Source: Paracoccus sp. (in: a-proteobacteria)
GTDB lineage: Bacteria > Pseudomonadota > Alphaproteobacteria > Rhodobacterales > Rhodobacteraceae
Length of the DNA: 64,000 nucleotides
Direction of reading: 5' to 3'
Assembly: GCF_030604785.1 (NCBI RefSeq)
Contig: NZ_JAUVVF010000005.1
Location: 62,001 to 126,000, forward strand
Of this stretch, positions 46,930 through 56,718 are shown in pieces; position 1 is the stretch's first letter, and every line of letters begins with the position of its first letter. The notes beneath the pieces are model-generated. The model was not told the DNA's origin, searched no databases, and was given only the letters and a program-made list of their open reading frames with translations. Both the position numbers and the translations under genes were made by a program.

Positions 46930-47778
46930 TCAGTTCACCACCGGCAGGCTGGTCAGAAGCCCGATCAGCATCGTGGCCAGAACCGCCCCCGTCACTGCGT
47001 CAAAACGATCCATGAAGCCGCCATGGCCGGGGATCAGGTTCGAGCTGTCCTTGACGCCCGCCCGCCGCTTGAGCCAGCTTTCCGCGATGTCGCCCATCTG
47101 CCCCGCAAAGCAGACGATGGGCGAGACCCAGATCAGCGCCGCATCGCCATGGCCGGCAAGCCACAGGATCAGGCCCAGCAGCGTCGCGCCCACCCAACCC
47201 GCAACCGTGCCGGACCAGGTCTTCTTCGGGCTGAGCGAGGGCCAAAATTTCGGCCCGCCGATCATCCGGCCGACAAAATAGCCCGCCGTGTCAGACACGA
47301 TCACGATGCCCATCAGCCACAGCACGAAAGGCAGTCCGTAAGCCTCACGGAAGCCGACAAGGCCGTAGGCGACCAGCAGGATCGCCGCACCGAACAGCAC
47401 ATAGGTCAGCCGGTCGCGCCGCGCCGCGCCCGGAACGCCGGCGATCAGCGGCACGGCAAGCGCCAGCCAGATCAGCGCATGCGCCTCGGTCAGGGCGACG
47501 GCCTGCGCCAGCCCCGCCAGAGCCGCCAGCGCGACGGGGCGCGAGCGGCCGAACCGGGTGACGTGCCGGGCGGGCTTGCGCCAGCCGGTCATCGCCGCCA
47601 GTTCCCAGAAGGTGATGGCCGAGATCACCGCCATGCCCAGCCGCAGCCAGACGCCCTGCGCGGTGGCGAGCAGCACGCCGATCGCCAGCAGCACCAGCGT
47701 CGAGGCGATCCGCCGCGACAGGTCAGACCATTTGCCCGCCGAGGCGGAGACGCTGCCTATCCGCGACCCCGCCCTCAT
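46930..47778 (-). CDS. cdsA: Phosphatidate cytidylyltransferase CdsA
   Basis: Makes CDP-diacylglycerol for phospholipid synthesis, inner membrane, about 282 aa. Several TMs (RIASTLVLLAIGVLLATA, LVAYGLVGFREAYGLPFVLWLMGIVIVSD). C-terminal signature SPKKTWSGTVAGWVGA to DSSNLIPGHGGFMDRFDA. ATG 47778 shares ATGA with the uppS stop; the track start at 47856 lies inside uppS. Confidence 0.94.
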   Translation of the reverse strand: MRAGSRIGSVSASAGKWSDLSRRIASTLVLLAIGVLLATAQGVWLRLGMAVISAITFWELAAMTGWRKPARHVTRFGRSRPVALAALAGLAQAVALTEAHALIWLALAVPLIAGVPGAARRDRLTYVLFGAAILLVAYGLVGFREAYGLPFVLWLMGIVIVSDTAGYFVGRMIGGPKFWPSLSPKKTWSGTVAGWVGATLLGLILWLAGHGDAALIWVSPIVCFAGQMGDIAESWLKRRAGVKDSSNLIPGHGGFMDRFDAVTGAVLATMLIGLLTSLPVVN

Positions 47779-48512
47779 GCGCCGCCAAAGCGCCGCTCGC
47801 GCAGGCCGAACCGGTCGAGGATGTCCGACAGATGCTGGGGCGTGAAATCGGGCCACAGGGTCGGGGTGAATTCGTATTCGGAATAGGCTGCCTGCCAGGG
47901 CAGGAAGTTCGAGATCCGCGTCTCGCCCGAGGTGCGGATCACCAGATCGGGGTCGGGATGGCCCGCCGTGTCGAGGCAGGCTTCCAGATCGGCCTCGCAG
48001 GGCTGGTCAACTTCGCCGCGCGCGACCTTGTCCGCCAGACGTCGCGAGGCGCGCAGCAATTCGTCCCTGCCGCCATAATTGATCGCCACGGTCAGGTTCA
48101 GCCGGGTATTGCCCGCCGTCCGCGCCTCGATCGAGGCCATGAGGTCCTGCAACTTCTGGTCCAGCCGCTCGCGCCCGCCGATGAAGCGCATCCGCACGCC
48201 CTCGGCCGACATGCTTTCGGCCTCGCGCTCGATATAGCGGCGGAAGATCTTCATCAGGCCCAGGACTTCCTCGGTCGAGCGTTTCCAGTTCTCGGTCGAG
48301 AAGGCGTATACCGTCAGCCAGTCCACCCCCAGATCGGGGCAGGCGCGCACGATCTGCTTGACGCGCTCGGCGCCGCGACGGTGCCCGACCAGACGCGGCC
48401 AGCCGCGTTCGGTCGCCCAACGGCCATTGCCGTCCATGATGATGGCGACATGGCGGGGACGCGTCGTCCCCCCTGCCGTCACCGCGGTCGCTGCGCCCCA
48501 GGCAAAAGCCAT
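47775..48512 (-). CDS. uppS: Polyprenyl (undecaprenyl) diphosphate synthase UppS
   Basis: cis-prenyltransferase that makes the C55 carrier for peptidoglycan, 245 aa. AIIMDGNGRWATERGWPRLVGHRRGAE contains the catalytic Asp; LTVYAFSTENWKRS and DLVIRTSGETRISNFLPWQAAYSEYEF are signature segments. 7 nt after frr, 4-nt overlap with cdsA. Confidence 0.95.
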   Translation of the reverse strand: MAFAWGAATAVTAGGTTRPRHVAIIMDGNGRWATERGWPRLVGHRRGAERVKQIVRACPDLGVDWLTVYAFSTENWKRSTEEVLGLMKIFRRYIEREAESMSAEGVRMRFIGGRERLDQKLQDLMASIEARTAGNTRLNLTVAINYGGRDELLRASRRLADKVARGEVDQPCEADLEACLDTAGHPDPDLVIRTSGETRISNFLPWQAAYSEYEFTPTLWPDFTPQHLSDILDRFGLRERRFGGA

Positions 48513-48519
48513 CGCCTTG

Positions 48520-49083
48520 TCAGACCTGCATGATTTCGGCCTGCTTGGCCGTCAGAGCCTCGTCCACCGACGCGATCATGCGGTCGGTCAGCGACTGGAT
48601 CTCGTTCTCGTAGAGCTTCTGGTCATCCTCGGGCATGCCATTGGCCTTGCCCTTCTTGACCTGGTCCATCCCGTCGCGGCGCACGTTGCGGATGGCGACG
48701 CGGGCATGTTCGGCATATTGCGCGGCGACCTTGGTCAGCTCGCGGCGGCGCTCCTCGTTCAGTTCCGGGATGGGCAGCATGATGATGGTGCCGTTCAGCT
48801 GCGGATTGATCCCCAGCCCGCTTTCGCGCAGCGCCTTCTCGACCTTGCCGACCATGGCCTTGTCCCAGATGTTGATCGTGACCATGCGCGGCTCGGGGAC
48901 GTTCACCGTGCCCAGCTGGTTGATCGGGGTCATCTGGCCATAGGCCTCGACCTGCACGGGGTCGATCATCGAGGCCGAGGCGCGGCCCGTGCGAAGGCTG
49001 GCGAATTCGCCGCGCAGGGCCTCCATCGCGCCTTTCATGCGCCGTTCCAGATCGTCGATGTCGATTTCGATGTCCTCAGCCAT
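48520..49083 (-). CDS. frr: Ribosome recycling factor
   Basis: Splits post-termination ribosomes with EF-G, about 187 aa. [38 protein letters not shown] and [36 protein letters not shown] are canonical. ATG 49083 with AGAGGCGG upstream; the track adds 20 residues from the intergenic region. Normally next to pyrH, here separated from it by a sodium channel gene. Confidence 0.96.
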   Translation of the reverse strand: MAEDIEIDIDDLERRMKGAMEALRGEFASLRTGRASASMIDPVQVEAYGQMTPINQLGTVNVPEPRMVTINIWDKAMVGKVEKALRESGLGINPQLNGTIIMLPIPELNEERRRELTKVAAQYAEHARVAIRNVRRDGMDQVKKGKANGMPEDDQKLYENEIQSLTDRMIASVDEALTAKQAEIMQV

Positions 49084-49176
49084 GTCGGACCGCCTCTGAA
49101 TTGGATTTTTTCCGCTTGTAACCAGATTGCCCGGGATTGGCAAAGCCTTTGCCCCCCGGATGGGCAGCGCGCCGCC

Positions 49177-49995
49177 TCACGAGGCGTCGCGCTTGTCCCG
49201 CTCGGCCTGCGCCAGCCGCTCTTCGATCGCGCTCAGGCGTGACAGCACCTCATCGCGATAGGCCTCGGTGGCGACGTTGGATTCCTCGGAATGCGCCTCC
49301 TGCATCGAGTTCACGATCAGACCGACGACAAGGTTCATCACCGCGAAGGTCGTGACCAGGATGAAGGGCACGAAAAACAGCCAGGCCTGAGGATAGACCT
49401 CCATCACCGGGCGCACGATGCCCATCGACCAGCTTTCCAGCGTCATGATCTGGAACAGCGAATAGGCCGAATTGCCCAGATCGCCGAACCAGTCGGGGAA
49501 GCTGCCCGCAAAGAGCTTGGTCGCCATGACCGCGAAGATGTAGAAGATGATCCCCATCAACAGGAAGACGCTTGCCATGCCGGGCAGCGCCGACAGGAAC
49601 CCCTCGACAACGCGGCGCAGGCGCGGCGTGACCGAGACGATCCGCAAGAGCCGCAGGATCCGCAGCGCGCGCAGCACCGACAGCCCCTGCGTCGCGGGCA
49701 TCAGCGCGATGGCAACGATGGCGAAATCGAACACGTTCCAGCCGTCGCGGAAGAAACGCAGCCTGCGGACATACAGCTTCAGCGCCAGCTCGATCACGAA
49801 GATCGTCAGGCACAGGCGGTCCAGAAACAGGATCAGAGGCCCCGCGAAGGCCATGATCCGGGGCGAGGTTTCCAGCCCAAGGATCATGGCGTTGAACAGG
49901 ATCACCGCGGTGATGAAGGTCTGGGCCGCGCGCCCGTGGATCAGCGCGTCAAGACGCGCGCGCGGGGAAAACGGTCCCTGCTCAGTTATGGACAT
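49177..49995 (-). CDS. Voltage-gated sodium channel, BacNav (NavAb-like)
   Basis: Homotetrameric six-TM channel, 272 aa. S4 [17 protein letters not shown] has four Arg at every third position (109, 112, 115, 118). The pore filter TLESWS (185-190) and the following [22 protein letters not shown] closely resemble NavAb/NavPz, implying Na+ rather than Ca2+ selectivity. S6 [21 protein letters not shown] is followed by a C-terminal coiled coil ([21 protein letters not shown]). Start ATG 49995 overlaps the end of pyrH by 14 nt; 93 nt separate it from frr. Confidence 0.92.
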   Translation of the reverse strand: MSITEQGPFSPRARLDALIHGRAAQTFITAVILFNAMILGLETSPRIMAFAGPLILFLDRLCLTIFVIELALKLYVRRLRFFRDGWNVFDFAIVAIALMPATQGLSVLRALRILRLLRIVSVTPRLRRVVEGFLSALPGMASVFLLMGIIFYIFAVMATKLFAGSFPDWFGDLGNSAYSLFQIMTLESWSMGIVRPVMEVYPQAWLFFVPFILVTTFAVMNLVVGLIVNSMQEAHSEESNVATEAYRDEVLSRLSAIEERLAQAERDKRDAS

Positions 49996-50707
49996 GGGTG
50001 TAGGTCCCCCGACCTTCAAGAATGCTGCGGAACCCGCCGGGCGCGTCCAGCGAGAAGACGATGATCGGCAGGCGGTTGTCGCGCGCCAGCGCGATGGCCG
50101 AGGCGTCCATCACGCCCAGATGCTGCTGGAGCACGTCGTCATAGGTGACCTCGCCGTAACGCTTGGCATCCGCGTGCTTGACCGGATCCTTGTCATAGAC
50201 GCCATCCACCTTGGTCCCCTTGAAGATCGCCTCGCAATTCATCTCGGACGCGCGCAGCGTCGCGGCCGTGTCGGTGGTGAAATAGGGGTTCCCCGTTCCC
50301 GCCGCAAAGATCACGATGCGCTTTTTTTCCAGGTGCCGGATGGCGCGGCGGCGGATATAGGGCTCGCAGACCTCATCCATGCGGATGGCGCTGATGACGC
50401 GGCAATGCAGGCCCTTGGCCTCCAGCGCGGATTGCATGGCCAGCGCGTTCATCACGGTGGCCAGCATCCCCATGTAATCAGCCGTCGTCCGCTCCATCCC
50501 CTGGGCGCTGCCCTGCAGGCCGCGGAAGATGTTGCCGCCGCCGATGACCATGCAGACCTCAACGCCCATCTTCTGGACCGATTCGACCTCGTCGGCGATG
50601 CGCGAGACCGTGGGCGGATGCAGCCCGTAGCCCTGGTCGCCCATCAGCGCCTCGCCCGAGATCTTCAGCATCACGCGGCCATAGTGCTTGGGTGTCTCGG
50701 TGGTCAT
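49982..50707 (-). CDS. pyrH: UMP kinase
   Basis: Phosphorylates UMP to UDP, 241 aa, amino-acid kinase fold. [26 protein letters not shown] and [23 protein letters not shown] are the family motifs. First gene of the envelope operon on this strand; tsf is not adjacent, and miaA is divergent instead. Confidence 0.96.
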   Translation of the reverse strand: MTTETPKHYGRVMLKISGEALMGDQGYGLHPPTVSRIADEVESVQKMGVEVCMVIGGGNIFRGLQGSAQGMERTTADYMGMLATVMNALAMQSALEAKGLHCRVISAIRMDEVCEPYIRRRAIRHLEKKRIVIFAAGTGNPYFTTDTAATLRASEMNCEAIFKGTKVDGVYDKDPVKHADAKRYGEVTYDDVLQQHLGVMDASAIALARDNRLPIIVFSLDAPGGFRSILEGRGTYTHVHN

Positions 50708-50788
50708 CTGGGGCTCCTGTCGCCGGTCGCTTTCATCGGGGCGTTAAATGTCGCAAAAGGCCCGCAGGTTCAACTGCCCGGATCGCCC

Positions 50789-51676
50789 ATGCAAGCGCCC
50801 ACCCTGTCAGAAATCGACCCGTCGCGCCATCTGCTGATCGCGGGGCCCACGGCCAGCGGCAAGTCGGCGCTGGCGCTGGCGGTGGCCCGGGCGCAGGGTG
50901 GCGTGATCGTGAACGCGGATGCGCTGCAGGTCTGGTCGTGCTGGCGCGTCCTGACCGCGCGCCCCGACGCCGCCGACGAGGCGAGCGCGCCCCATGCGCT
51001 ATACGGTCATGTGACGCCTGACCGGACTTATTCGGTGGGCGATTGGCTGCGCGATCTGGCGGGGCTCATAGGGCAGCGGCTGATCGTGACGGGCGGAACG
51101 GGCCTCTACCTCACGGCGCTGACGCGGGGTCTGGCGCAGATACCCGCGACGCCCCCCGCCCTGCGGGCCGAGGCCGACGCGATCCTGCGCGGCCCCGACG
51201 GTCTGGCGCGGCTGCTGGCGGATCTCGACGCGCCCACCGCCGCCCGGATCGACCGCCGCAACCCCGCCCGCGTCCAGCGCGCATGGGAGGTGCTGCGCGC
51301 CACGGGGCGCGGCCTGTCCTCGTGGCAGGACGAGACGCCGCCGCCCCTGATCGCCCCCGCCGACTGCCAGCGCATCCTGATCGAGGCCGACCGCGACTGG
51401 CTGGCCCGCCGGATCGAGACGCGGTTCCACGCGATGATCCGCGACGGCGCGCTGGACGAGGTTGCCGCGATGCTGCTCGACTGGCATCCCGACCGGCAAT
51501 GGGCGCGTGCCATCGGTGCGCCCGAGCTGGTCGCGCATCTGCAGGGCCGTACCAGTCTGGCCGAGGCGGTCGAACTGGCCGTCATCGCCACGCGCCAATA
51601 TGCCAAGACGCAGCGGATCTGGTTCCGGGGGCGCATGCGCGACTGGACGCTGCGCCGGGCCGAAACGCTGTTCTAG
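50789..51676 (+). CDS. miaA: tRNA dimethylallyltransferase MiaA
   Basis: Adds a dimethylallyl group to A37 of tRNAs reading UNN codons, about 295 aa. P-loop AGPTASGKSALAL, VNADALQVW (more often NADSMQVY), VTGGTGLYLTAL and C-terminal ATRQYAKTQRIWFRGR. It uses DMAPP, a product of the pathway containing dxr. The 709-aa track ORF is a read-through from antisense channel/pyrH sequence; the real start is ATG 50789. Confidence 0.93.
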   Translation: MQAPTLSEIDPSRHLLIAGPTASGKSALALAVARAQGGVIVNADALQVWSCWRVLTARPDAADEASAPHALYGHVTPDRTYSVGDWLRDLAGLIGQRLIVTGGTGLYLTALTRGLAQIPATPPALRAEADAILRGPDGLARLLADLDAPTAARIDRRNPARVQRAWEVLRATGRGLSSWQDETPPPLIAPADCQRILIEADRDWLARRIETRFHAMIRDGALDEVAAMLLDWHPDRQWARAIGAPELVAHLQGRTSLAEAVELAVIATRQYAKTQRIWFRGRMRDWTLRRAETLF

Positions 51677-51781
51677 ATCACACACCTGCAGGATGAATTG
51701 TATTCGGGTCGCATTTACTTCATGGTGTTTTAACCGGTTTGGGCGATGATCCCTGCATGAGGCAGGAGGAAACGCGGACAG

Positions 51782-52885
51782 ATGGCGGTTCTGGGCGGCA
51801 GTGACTGGCGCAAGGGGTTTCCCTTCACCGCAAGCCTTCTGCGGTCGGGTCGCGCGGGCGCACGGACCGGCGTCACCGCCCCCGTCATTCCCGATGATGG
51901 ACGCCCCGTCAATCGTCCTGCAGACAGCACTGACAGGCCGACGCCGCTGCGCGCTGCGACCGGCAAGGCCCCGCCCGAGGCTCTGGCGCTGGCGCTGACC
52001 GGTCCGGACCCGCTCGGGCCGTCGCGGCATGCGGGGATGCGACGGTTCGTGCCCCGCCGCGCCAGCCTGCGCCTGCTGCCGCTCGGGGCGTTCCTGTGGG
52101 GAACGAATGACAGCCCGCCGCAACCCCGGACGCGGCCCGAACATGTGCTGATCTGGGTGACGCAAGGCGGGCTGGCGCTGCGCTGGCCCGGATCGCGCGC
52201 GCTGCTGCGGCCCGGGGATTTGCGCTACATCCCTTCGGGCACCGCATTCGCAGCCCTGCCCGGGGTCGAGACGCAGGGCCATGTGCTGCTACTGCCGCAC
52301 GATCTGGTGCGGGGGCTCGACCCGGGGCTGCCCGCTCAGGGGCTGGCCGGGCGCGTCGGGCAGCAGGCCGAGCCGCTGTCCTTCGCGCTGCAGGACCTGA
52401 TGGCCGAGGCCGCGCGCGACGTGACGGAGCCGGCGCGCAGCAAGGCGCTGCGCCAGCACCTGTCGCTGCTGGCCCTGCGCCTGCAACGGCTGGACCCGCC
52501 CGCCGAAACCGGCCTCGACCCCGGTCCTGCCAGCGCCGATCACGCCTTGGTCGAGCGCTTTCTGGCCGAGATCGCGCCCGATCCGGGGCGGCAGGTGACG
52601 CTGGCAGAACTGGCGGCGCAGATGGGGACCAGCCTCACCGCCCTCGACCGGGCCTGTCTGGCCGCAAGAGGCAGGCGCGCGATCGATCTGCTGCACGGGC
52701 TTCGCCTGGACCGCGCGGCCGAGATGCTGCGCCACAGCGAATTGCCCGTGCATCGCATCTCGCAGATGCTGGGCTATTCCAGCCTGGCCCATTTCACCCG
52801 CGCCTTCGTGGCGGCGACGGGCAGACCGCCCGACGCCTTCCGCATGCAGATCAGGCGCGGCAGCGAATGGCGCGGGGACGCCTGA
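51782..52885 (+). CDS. AraC family transcriptional regulator
   Basis: 367 aa from the track start. The C-terminal double HTH (VTLAELAAQMGTSLTALDRACLAARGRRAIDLLHGLRLDRAAEMLRHSELPVHRISQMLGYSSLAHFTRAFVAATGRPP) is clear; the middle resembles a cupin sensor (LIWVTQGGLALRWPGSRALLRPGDLRYIPSGTAFAALPG). The first 85 residues are low-complexity and may be untranslated; ATG 52037 (MRRFVPRRASLRLLPLG) is an alternative. AGGAGG lies about 11 nt before 51782. The target is unknown; no catabolic genes lie nearby. Confidence 0.8.
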   Translation: MAVLGGSDWRKGFPFTASLLRSGRAGARTGVTAPVIPDDGRPVNRPADSTDRPTPLRAATGKAPPEALALALTGPDPLGPSRHAGMRRFVPRRASLRLLPLGAFLWGTNDSPPQPRTRPEHVLIWVTQGGLALRWPGSRALLRPGDLRYIPSGTAFAALPGVETQGHVLLLPHDLVRGLDPGLPAQGLAGRVGQQAEPLSFALQDLMAEAARDVTEPARSKALRQHLSLLALRLQRLDPPAETGLDPGPASADHALVERFLAEIAPDPGRQVTLAELAAQMGTSLTALDRACLAARGRRAIDLLHGLRLDRAAEMLRHSELPVHRISQMLGYSSLAHFTRAFVAATGRPPDAFRMQIRRGSEWRGDA

Positions 52886-52992
52886 GGCGATGCGCCATGG
52901 CGACAGGCGCGCCTGAGCAGCGAGCCTCCAACACCATCCTCGCGGCATGGCAGCGCGGCAGCCGCCGGGTCAAGCCGCGATCCGTGGACGCT

Positions 52993-53742
52993 TCAAGCCT
53001 CGGACGGCACGCCAGCCCGACCGCGAAAGCCTGTGGCGACGACGAACTTCTCGGAACTGTCGCTGCGGCTTGCGGGCGGCTTCACGTTAACGACCTTCTC
53101 GAAATTGCGCTTGAGCATGGCCTGCATCTCGGCCTCGGCGCCGCCTGCCAGCACCTTGGCGACGAAGGTGCCGCCCGGCTCCAGCACGTCAAAAGCCAGT
53201 TGCGCGGCCGCCTCGACCAGCGCGACGATGCGCAGGTGGTCGGTGCCCTTGTGGCCGGACGAGGCGGCGGCCATGTCCGACATCACCACATCCGCGGGCC
53301 CGCCCAGCCATGCCTTGACCTGATCGTCGGCTCCGTCCGACAGGAAGTCCAGCTGATGGATCTCGGCCCCGGCGATCGGGTCCACCTCTTGCAGGTCCAG
53401 CCCCAGAACGCGGCCCTGCTTCTTGTCGGCCCGCTCGCCAAGCGCGTTGACGCGGGCGACGGCCACCTGACACCAGCCGCCCGGCGCGCAGCCCAGATCG
53501 ACGACCCGCGCCCCCGGCACCAGAAAGCGATACTTGTCGTCAAGCTCGATGATCTTGTAGGCGGCACGGCCCCGAAAGCCCTCGCGCCGGGCGCGGGCCA
53601 CATAGGGGTCGTTCAGCTGCCGTTCCAGCCAGAGCTTCGAGGACAGCTTGCGCCCCTTGGCGGTCTTGACCCGCACCTTCAGATCGCGCGCGCCGCGGCC
53701 GCTGGACTTGCCCGCGCGGCTGCCTGGTTGCTTTGTCATCAT
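52993..53742 (-). CDS. rlmE: 23S rRNA (uridine-2'-O)-methyltransferase RlmE (FtsJ/RrmJ)
   Basis: Methylates U2552 in the 23S A-loop, 249 aa. SAM motif [19 protein letters not shown]; the catalytic K-D-K-E tetrad is in [29 protein letters not shown] and EKF. The basic N-terminal extension ([36 protein letters not shown]) is longer than in E. coli. Shares ATGA with ppx. Confidence 0.93.
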   Translation of the reverse strand: MMTKQPGSRAGKSSGRGARDLKVRVKTAKGRKLSSKLWLERQLNDPYVARARREGFRGRAAYKIIELDDKYRFLVPGARVVDLGCAPGGWCQVAVARVNALGERADKKQGRVLGLDLQEVDPIAGAEIHQLDFLSDGADDQVKAWLGGPADVVMSDMAAASSGHKGTDHLRIVALVEAAAQLAFDVLEPGGTFVAKVLAGGAEAEMQAMLKRNFEKVVNVKPPASRSDSSEKFVVATGFRGRAGVPSEA

Positions 53743-54860
53743 GCCACTCCGTTCAGTCCTTCGGGCTTCAGCACCCCATCGCGCACCATCTGGGCATAAA
53801 GCAACCCCTCGCGCAGGCCCCGGTCGGCCACCGACAGCCGTGTCGTGGGCCAGACGCGCATCAGGGTCTGCAGGATCGCGGCGCCCGACATGATCAGGGC
53901 GTGACGCTCGCGCCCGATGCGCGGATCGGCGCGGCGCCCGTCGGGGCCAAGCTGAAGATAGGAATGGATCACCCGGTCGATCTGTTCGCTGGTCATCTCT
54001 AGCCCGTCAACCTTGGTCCGGTCATAGCGGCGCAGGCCCAGAAAGCTGGCCGCCACGGTCGTCACCGTCCCGGAGGTGCCGATGATCTGGAACCCCTCGT
54101 CGGGCGAGCCGTCGGCATAAGGGGTGAAATTGGCCAGCGCCTCTTCGAAGAACCACGACATCAGCGCGAAACGGCCCTGATCATCCTCGACATCGGCGAA
54201 CTGGTCACGCAGCGTCGCCACGCCCAAGGGCACGCTGATCCAGTCCACCACCCGCGCGCCGCCGGGCTGCGGATTTCCGAAGCCGTCCGACAGGCGCATG
54301 ATGGCGCGGGGCCGTTCCTTGGGCTCGACATCCTCGAGGTCGATCCAGACAAGCTCGGTCGAGCCGCCGCCGATATCGACGACCATCAGCGTCTCGGTCT
54401 TGTGGCTGACCAGCGGCGCGCAGGAGATGACGGCCAGCCGTGCCTCTTCCTCGGCGCCGATGATCTCGACGGGCAGGCCGGTCTCGCGGCGGATGGTGCG
54501 CATGAAGTCGCGGCTGTTGCGGGCGCGGCGGCAGGCCTCGGTCGCGACCATCCGCATCTTGCGGACCTTGTGCTGTTCCAGCTTTCGCTTGCAGACCTGC
54601 AACGCATGCACGGTCCGCGCCATGGAACTGCGCGAGAGCCGGCCCGAGGCTTCAAGCCCCTGCCCCAGCTGGACAGGCTTGGAAAAGCTGTCCACGACCT
54701 GAAACTGACTGCCCGACGGTCGGGCAATCAGCATCCGGCACGAATTGGTCCCAAGGTCGAGGGCCGCGTATAGCCCCCCATCCTCGGGGTGTCGGGTGCC
54801 TGACGGCTCGACCGTATTTCTCGGGAACGCGTCCGCACCCGCAGGACGCCTGGGCGTCAT
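53739..54860 (-). CDS. Ppx/GppA family exopolyphosphatase / pppGpp phosphatase
   Basis: ASKHA-fold phosphatase, about 373 aa. [16 protein letters not shown] (phosphate 1), [17 protein letters not shown] (phosphate 2) and [28 protein letters not shown] is the C-terminal motif. ATG 54860 has GGAGGGCG upstream; the longer track ORF enters the SulP gene. Polyphosphate or pppGpp specificity cannot be decided. Coupled to rlmE, the usual alphaproteobacterial pair. Confidence 0.9.
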   Translation of the reverse strand: MTPRRPAGADAFPRNTVEPSGTRHPEDGGLYAALDLGTNSCRMLIARPSGSQFQVVDSFSKPVQLGQGLEASGRLSRSSMARTVHALQVCKRKLEQHKVRKMRMVATEACRRARNSRDFMRTIRRETGLPVEIIGAEEEARLAVISCAPLVSHKTETLMVVDIGGGSTELVWIDLEDVEPKERPRAIMRLSDGFGNPQPGGARVVDWISVPLGVATLRDQFADVEDDQGRFALMSWFFEEALANFTPYADGSPDEGFQIIGTSGTVTTVAASFLGLRRYDRTKVDGLEMTSEQIDRVIHSYLQLGPDGRRADPRIGRERHALIMSGAAILQTLMRVWPTTRLSVADRGLREGLLYAQMVRDGVLKPEGLNGVA

Positions 54861-54915
54861 GATCACGCCCTCCGATGACAAGTTGCTGAAAACGTAACCC
54901 GCGCGGGGGACGCGT

Positions 54916-56703
54916 TCAAGGGGTGGCGGACCCGCGATGATCGCCTGCGGCGCCAAGCGCGGCCGGCCGCGCCGCGTCCTGGCCGCACAGCGCGGGCGTC
55001 AGAGCGGCGATGGCATCCCATTGCGACAGGAAGACCCGGCCCGTCAGTTCGTGCAGCAGATGGCAGCGGCACAGACGGTCCATGACCGGGCCCTTGACCT
55101 CGGACAGGTGCAGCGTGACGCCCATGCCCGACAGCCGCTGGTTCAGCGCCTGAAGGCTTTCGACCGCCGACAGGTCCACGCTGTTCACCGCCGAGAACAT
55201 CAGCACGACATGGCGGATGCGCGGCTCGGCTGCGACGCGGTCCAGCACGCGATCCTCCAGCATGCGGGCATTGGCGAAATAGAGGCTCTCGTCGATGCGG
55301 ATGGTCAGCAGGCAGGGATCGGTCAGCACGTCGTGGCGCAGGATGTTGCGGAAATGCTGGGTGCCGGGGACCAGGCCCACCTCGGCGATATGGGGACGCG
55401 AGGTGTTCCACAGATGCAGCAGCACCGACAGGATCACCCCCGCGCTGACGCCGGTTTCCACGCCCATCAGCAGGGTCAGCGCGATGGTCACGGCGACGGC
55501 TGCGAAATCGGCGCGGCTGTAATCCCAGGCGTGGCGAAGGATCTTCAGATCGACCAGCGACAGGACCGCGACGATGATCGTCGCGGCCAGCGTGGCCGTG
55601 GGCAGGTAGTGGATCAGCGGCGTCAGCGCAAAGGCCGCGACGGCCAGCCCGATGGCGGTGAAGGCGCCTGCCGCGGGCGTCTCGGCGCCGGCATCGGCAT
55701 TCACGACCGACCGCGCAAAGCCGCCCGTGACCGGCATCCCGCCGGTGAAGCCCGCCCCGATATTGGCCGCGCCGAGGCCGATCAGCTCCTGATCCGGGTC
55801 GATGCGTTCGCGGCGTTTTGCGGCCAGGGTCTGGCCCACGCTGACGGATTCGACGAAACCGATGACCGAGATCAGCAGCGCCGGCACCAGCAGCGCCCCG
55901 ATCAGGTCGCTGGAAAAGGCGGGCAGCGTCAGCGGCGGCAGGCCCTGCGGCACCGTGCCCACAATCGCGACCCCGCTTTCGTCAAGGCCAAGGCCCCAGA
56001 CCAGCAGCGTCGTGACCAGCACCGCCAGCACCGGACCCGCCCGCGCGACCATCGTCGCGGCCCTCTGCGACAGCCCCAGTCGGCGCAGCAAGGGCGCCAG
56101 CGCCTTGCGCTGCCAGAACAGAAACGCCGTCGTCGCCACCCCAAGCGCCAGCGTGATAGGGTTCGTCCCGCCCACCGCCCCTGCCAGCGAGGCCAGCATC
56201 TGCGGCAGCGTATCCCCGCCCGCCTGCACGCCCAGAATATGGCGGAACTGGCTCAGCGCGATCAGCAGGCCCGACGCGGTGATGAAGCCCGCAATCACCG
56301 GATGCGACAGGAAATTGGCCAGAAAGCCCAGCCGGAAGAGGCCCATCAGGATCAGGATGCCGCCCGACAGCACGGCCAGCGTCAGCGCCGCCGCCGCATA
56401 GCCCGCCGTGCCCTGCGCCGCGACCTGCCCGACCGCCGCCGCCGTCATCAGCGAGACCACCGCGACCGGCCCCACCGCCAGCGCCCGCGACGAGCCAAAG
56501 ATCGCATAAAGCATGATCGGCAGGATCGAGGCATAGATCCCCGCCTCGGGCGGCAGCCCCGCCAGCATCGCATAGGCCAGCGATTGCGGGATCAGCATGA
56601 TCGTGACGATCACCGCCGCCAGCAGGTCGCCCTGCAAGGCCGCACGATCATAGCGCCGCCCCCAGTCGAGGATCGGCAGGTAGCGGGACAGCCGGAGGCG
56701 CAT
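54916..56703 (-). CDS. SulP/SLC26 family anion transporter with STAS domain
   Basis: Inner-membrane transporter, 595 aa. The core begins RAALQGDLLAAVIVTIMLIPQSLAYAMLAGLPPEAGIYASILPIMLYAIFGSS (SulP signature) and has 10-14 TMs. The C-terminal STAS domain includes ILRHDVLTDPCLLTIRIDESLYFANARML and VLMFSAVNSVDLSAVESLQALNQRL. Sulfate is the classical substrate; bicarbonate, chloride or sulfite are possible. It follows a persulfide-dioxygenase-like gene by 15 nt, which favours a sulfur oxyanion. Confidence 0.92.
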   Translation of the reverse strand: MRLRLSRYLPILDWGRRYDRAALQGDLLAAVIVTIMLIPQSLAYAMLAGLPPEAGIYASILPIMLYAIFGSSRALAVGPVAVVSLMTAAAVGQVAAQGTAGYAAAALTLAVLSGGILILMGLFRLGFLANFLSHPVIAGFITASGLLIALSQFRHILGVQAGGDTLPQMLASLAGAVGGTNPITLALGVATTAFLFWQRKALAPLLRRLGLSQRAATMVARAGPVLAVLVTTLLVWGLGLDESGVAIVGTVPQGLPPLTLPAFSSDLIGALLVPALLISVIGFVESVSVGQTLAAKRRERIDPDQELIGLGAANIGAGFTGGMPVTGGFARSVVNADAGAETPAAGAFTAIGLAVAAFALTPLIHYLPTATLAATIIVAVLSLVDLKILRHAWDYSRADFAAVAVTIALTLLMGVETGVSAGVILSVLLHLWNTSRPHIAEVGLVPGTQHFRNILRHDVLTDPCLLTIRIDESLYFANARMLEDRVLDRVAAEPRIRHVVLMFSAVNSVDLSAVESLQALNQRLSGMGVTLHLSEVKGPVMDRLCRCHLLHELTGRVFLSQWDAIAALTPALCGQDAARPAALGAAGDHRGSATP

Positions 56704-56718
56704 GGGCAGACTTTCGCG

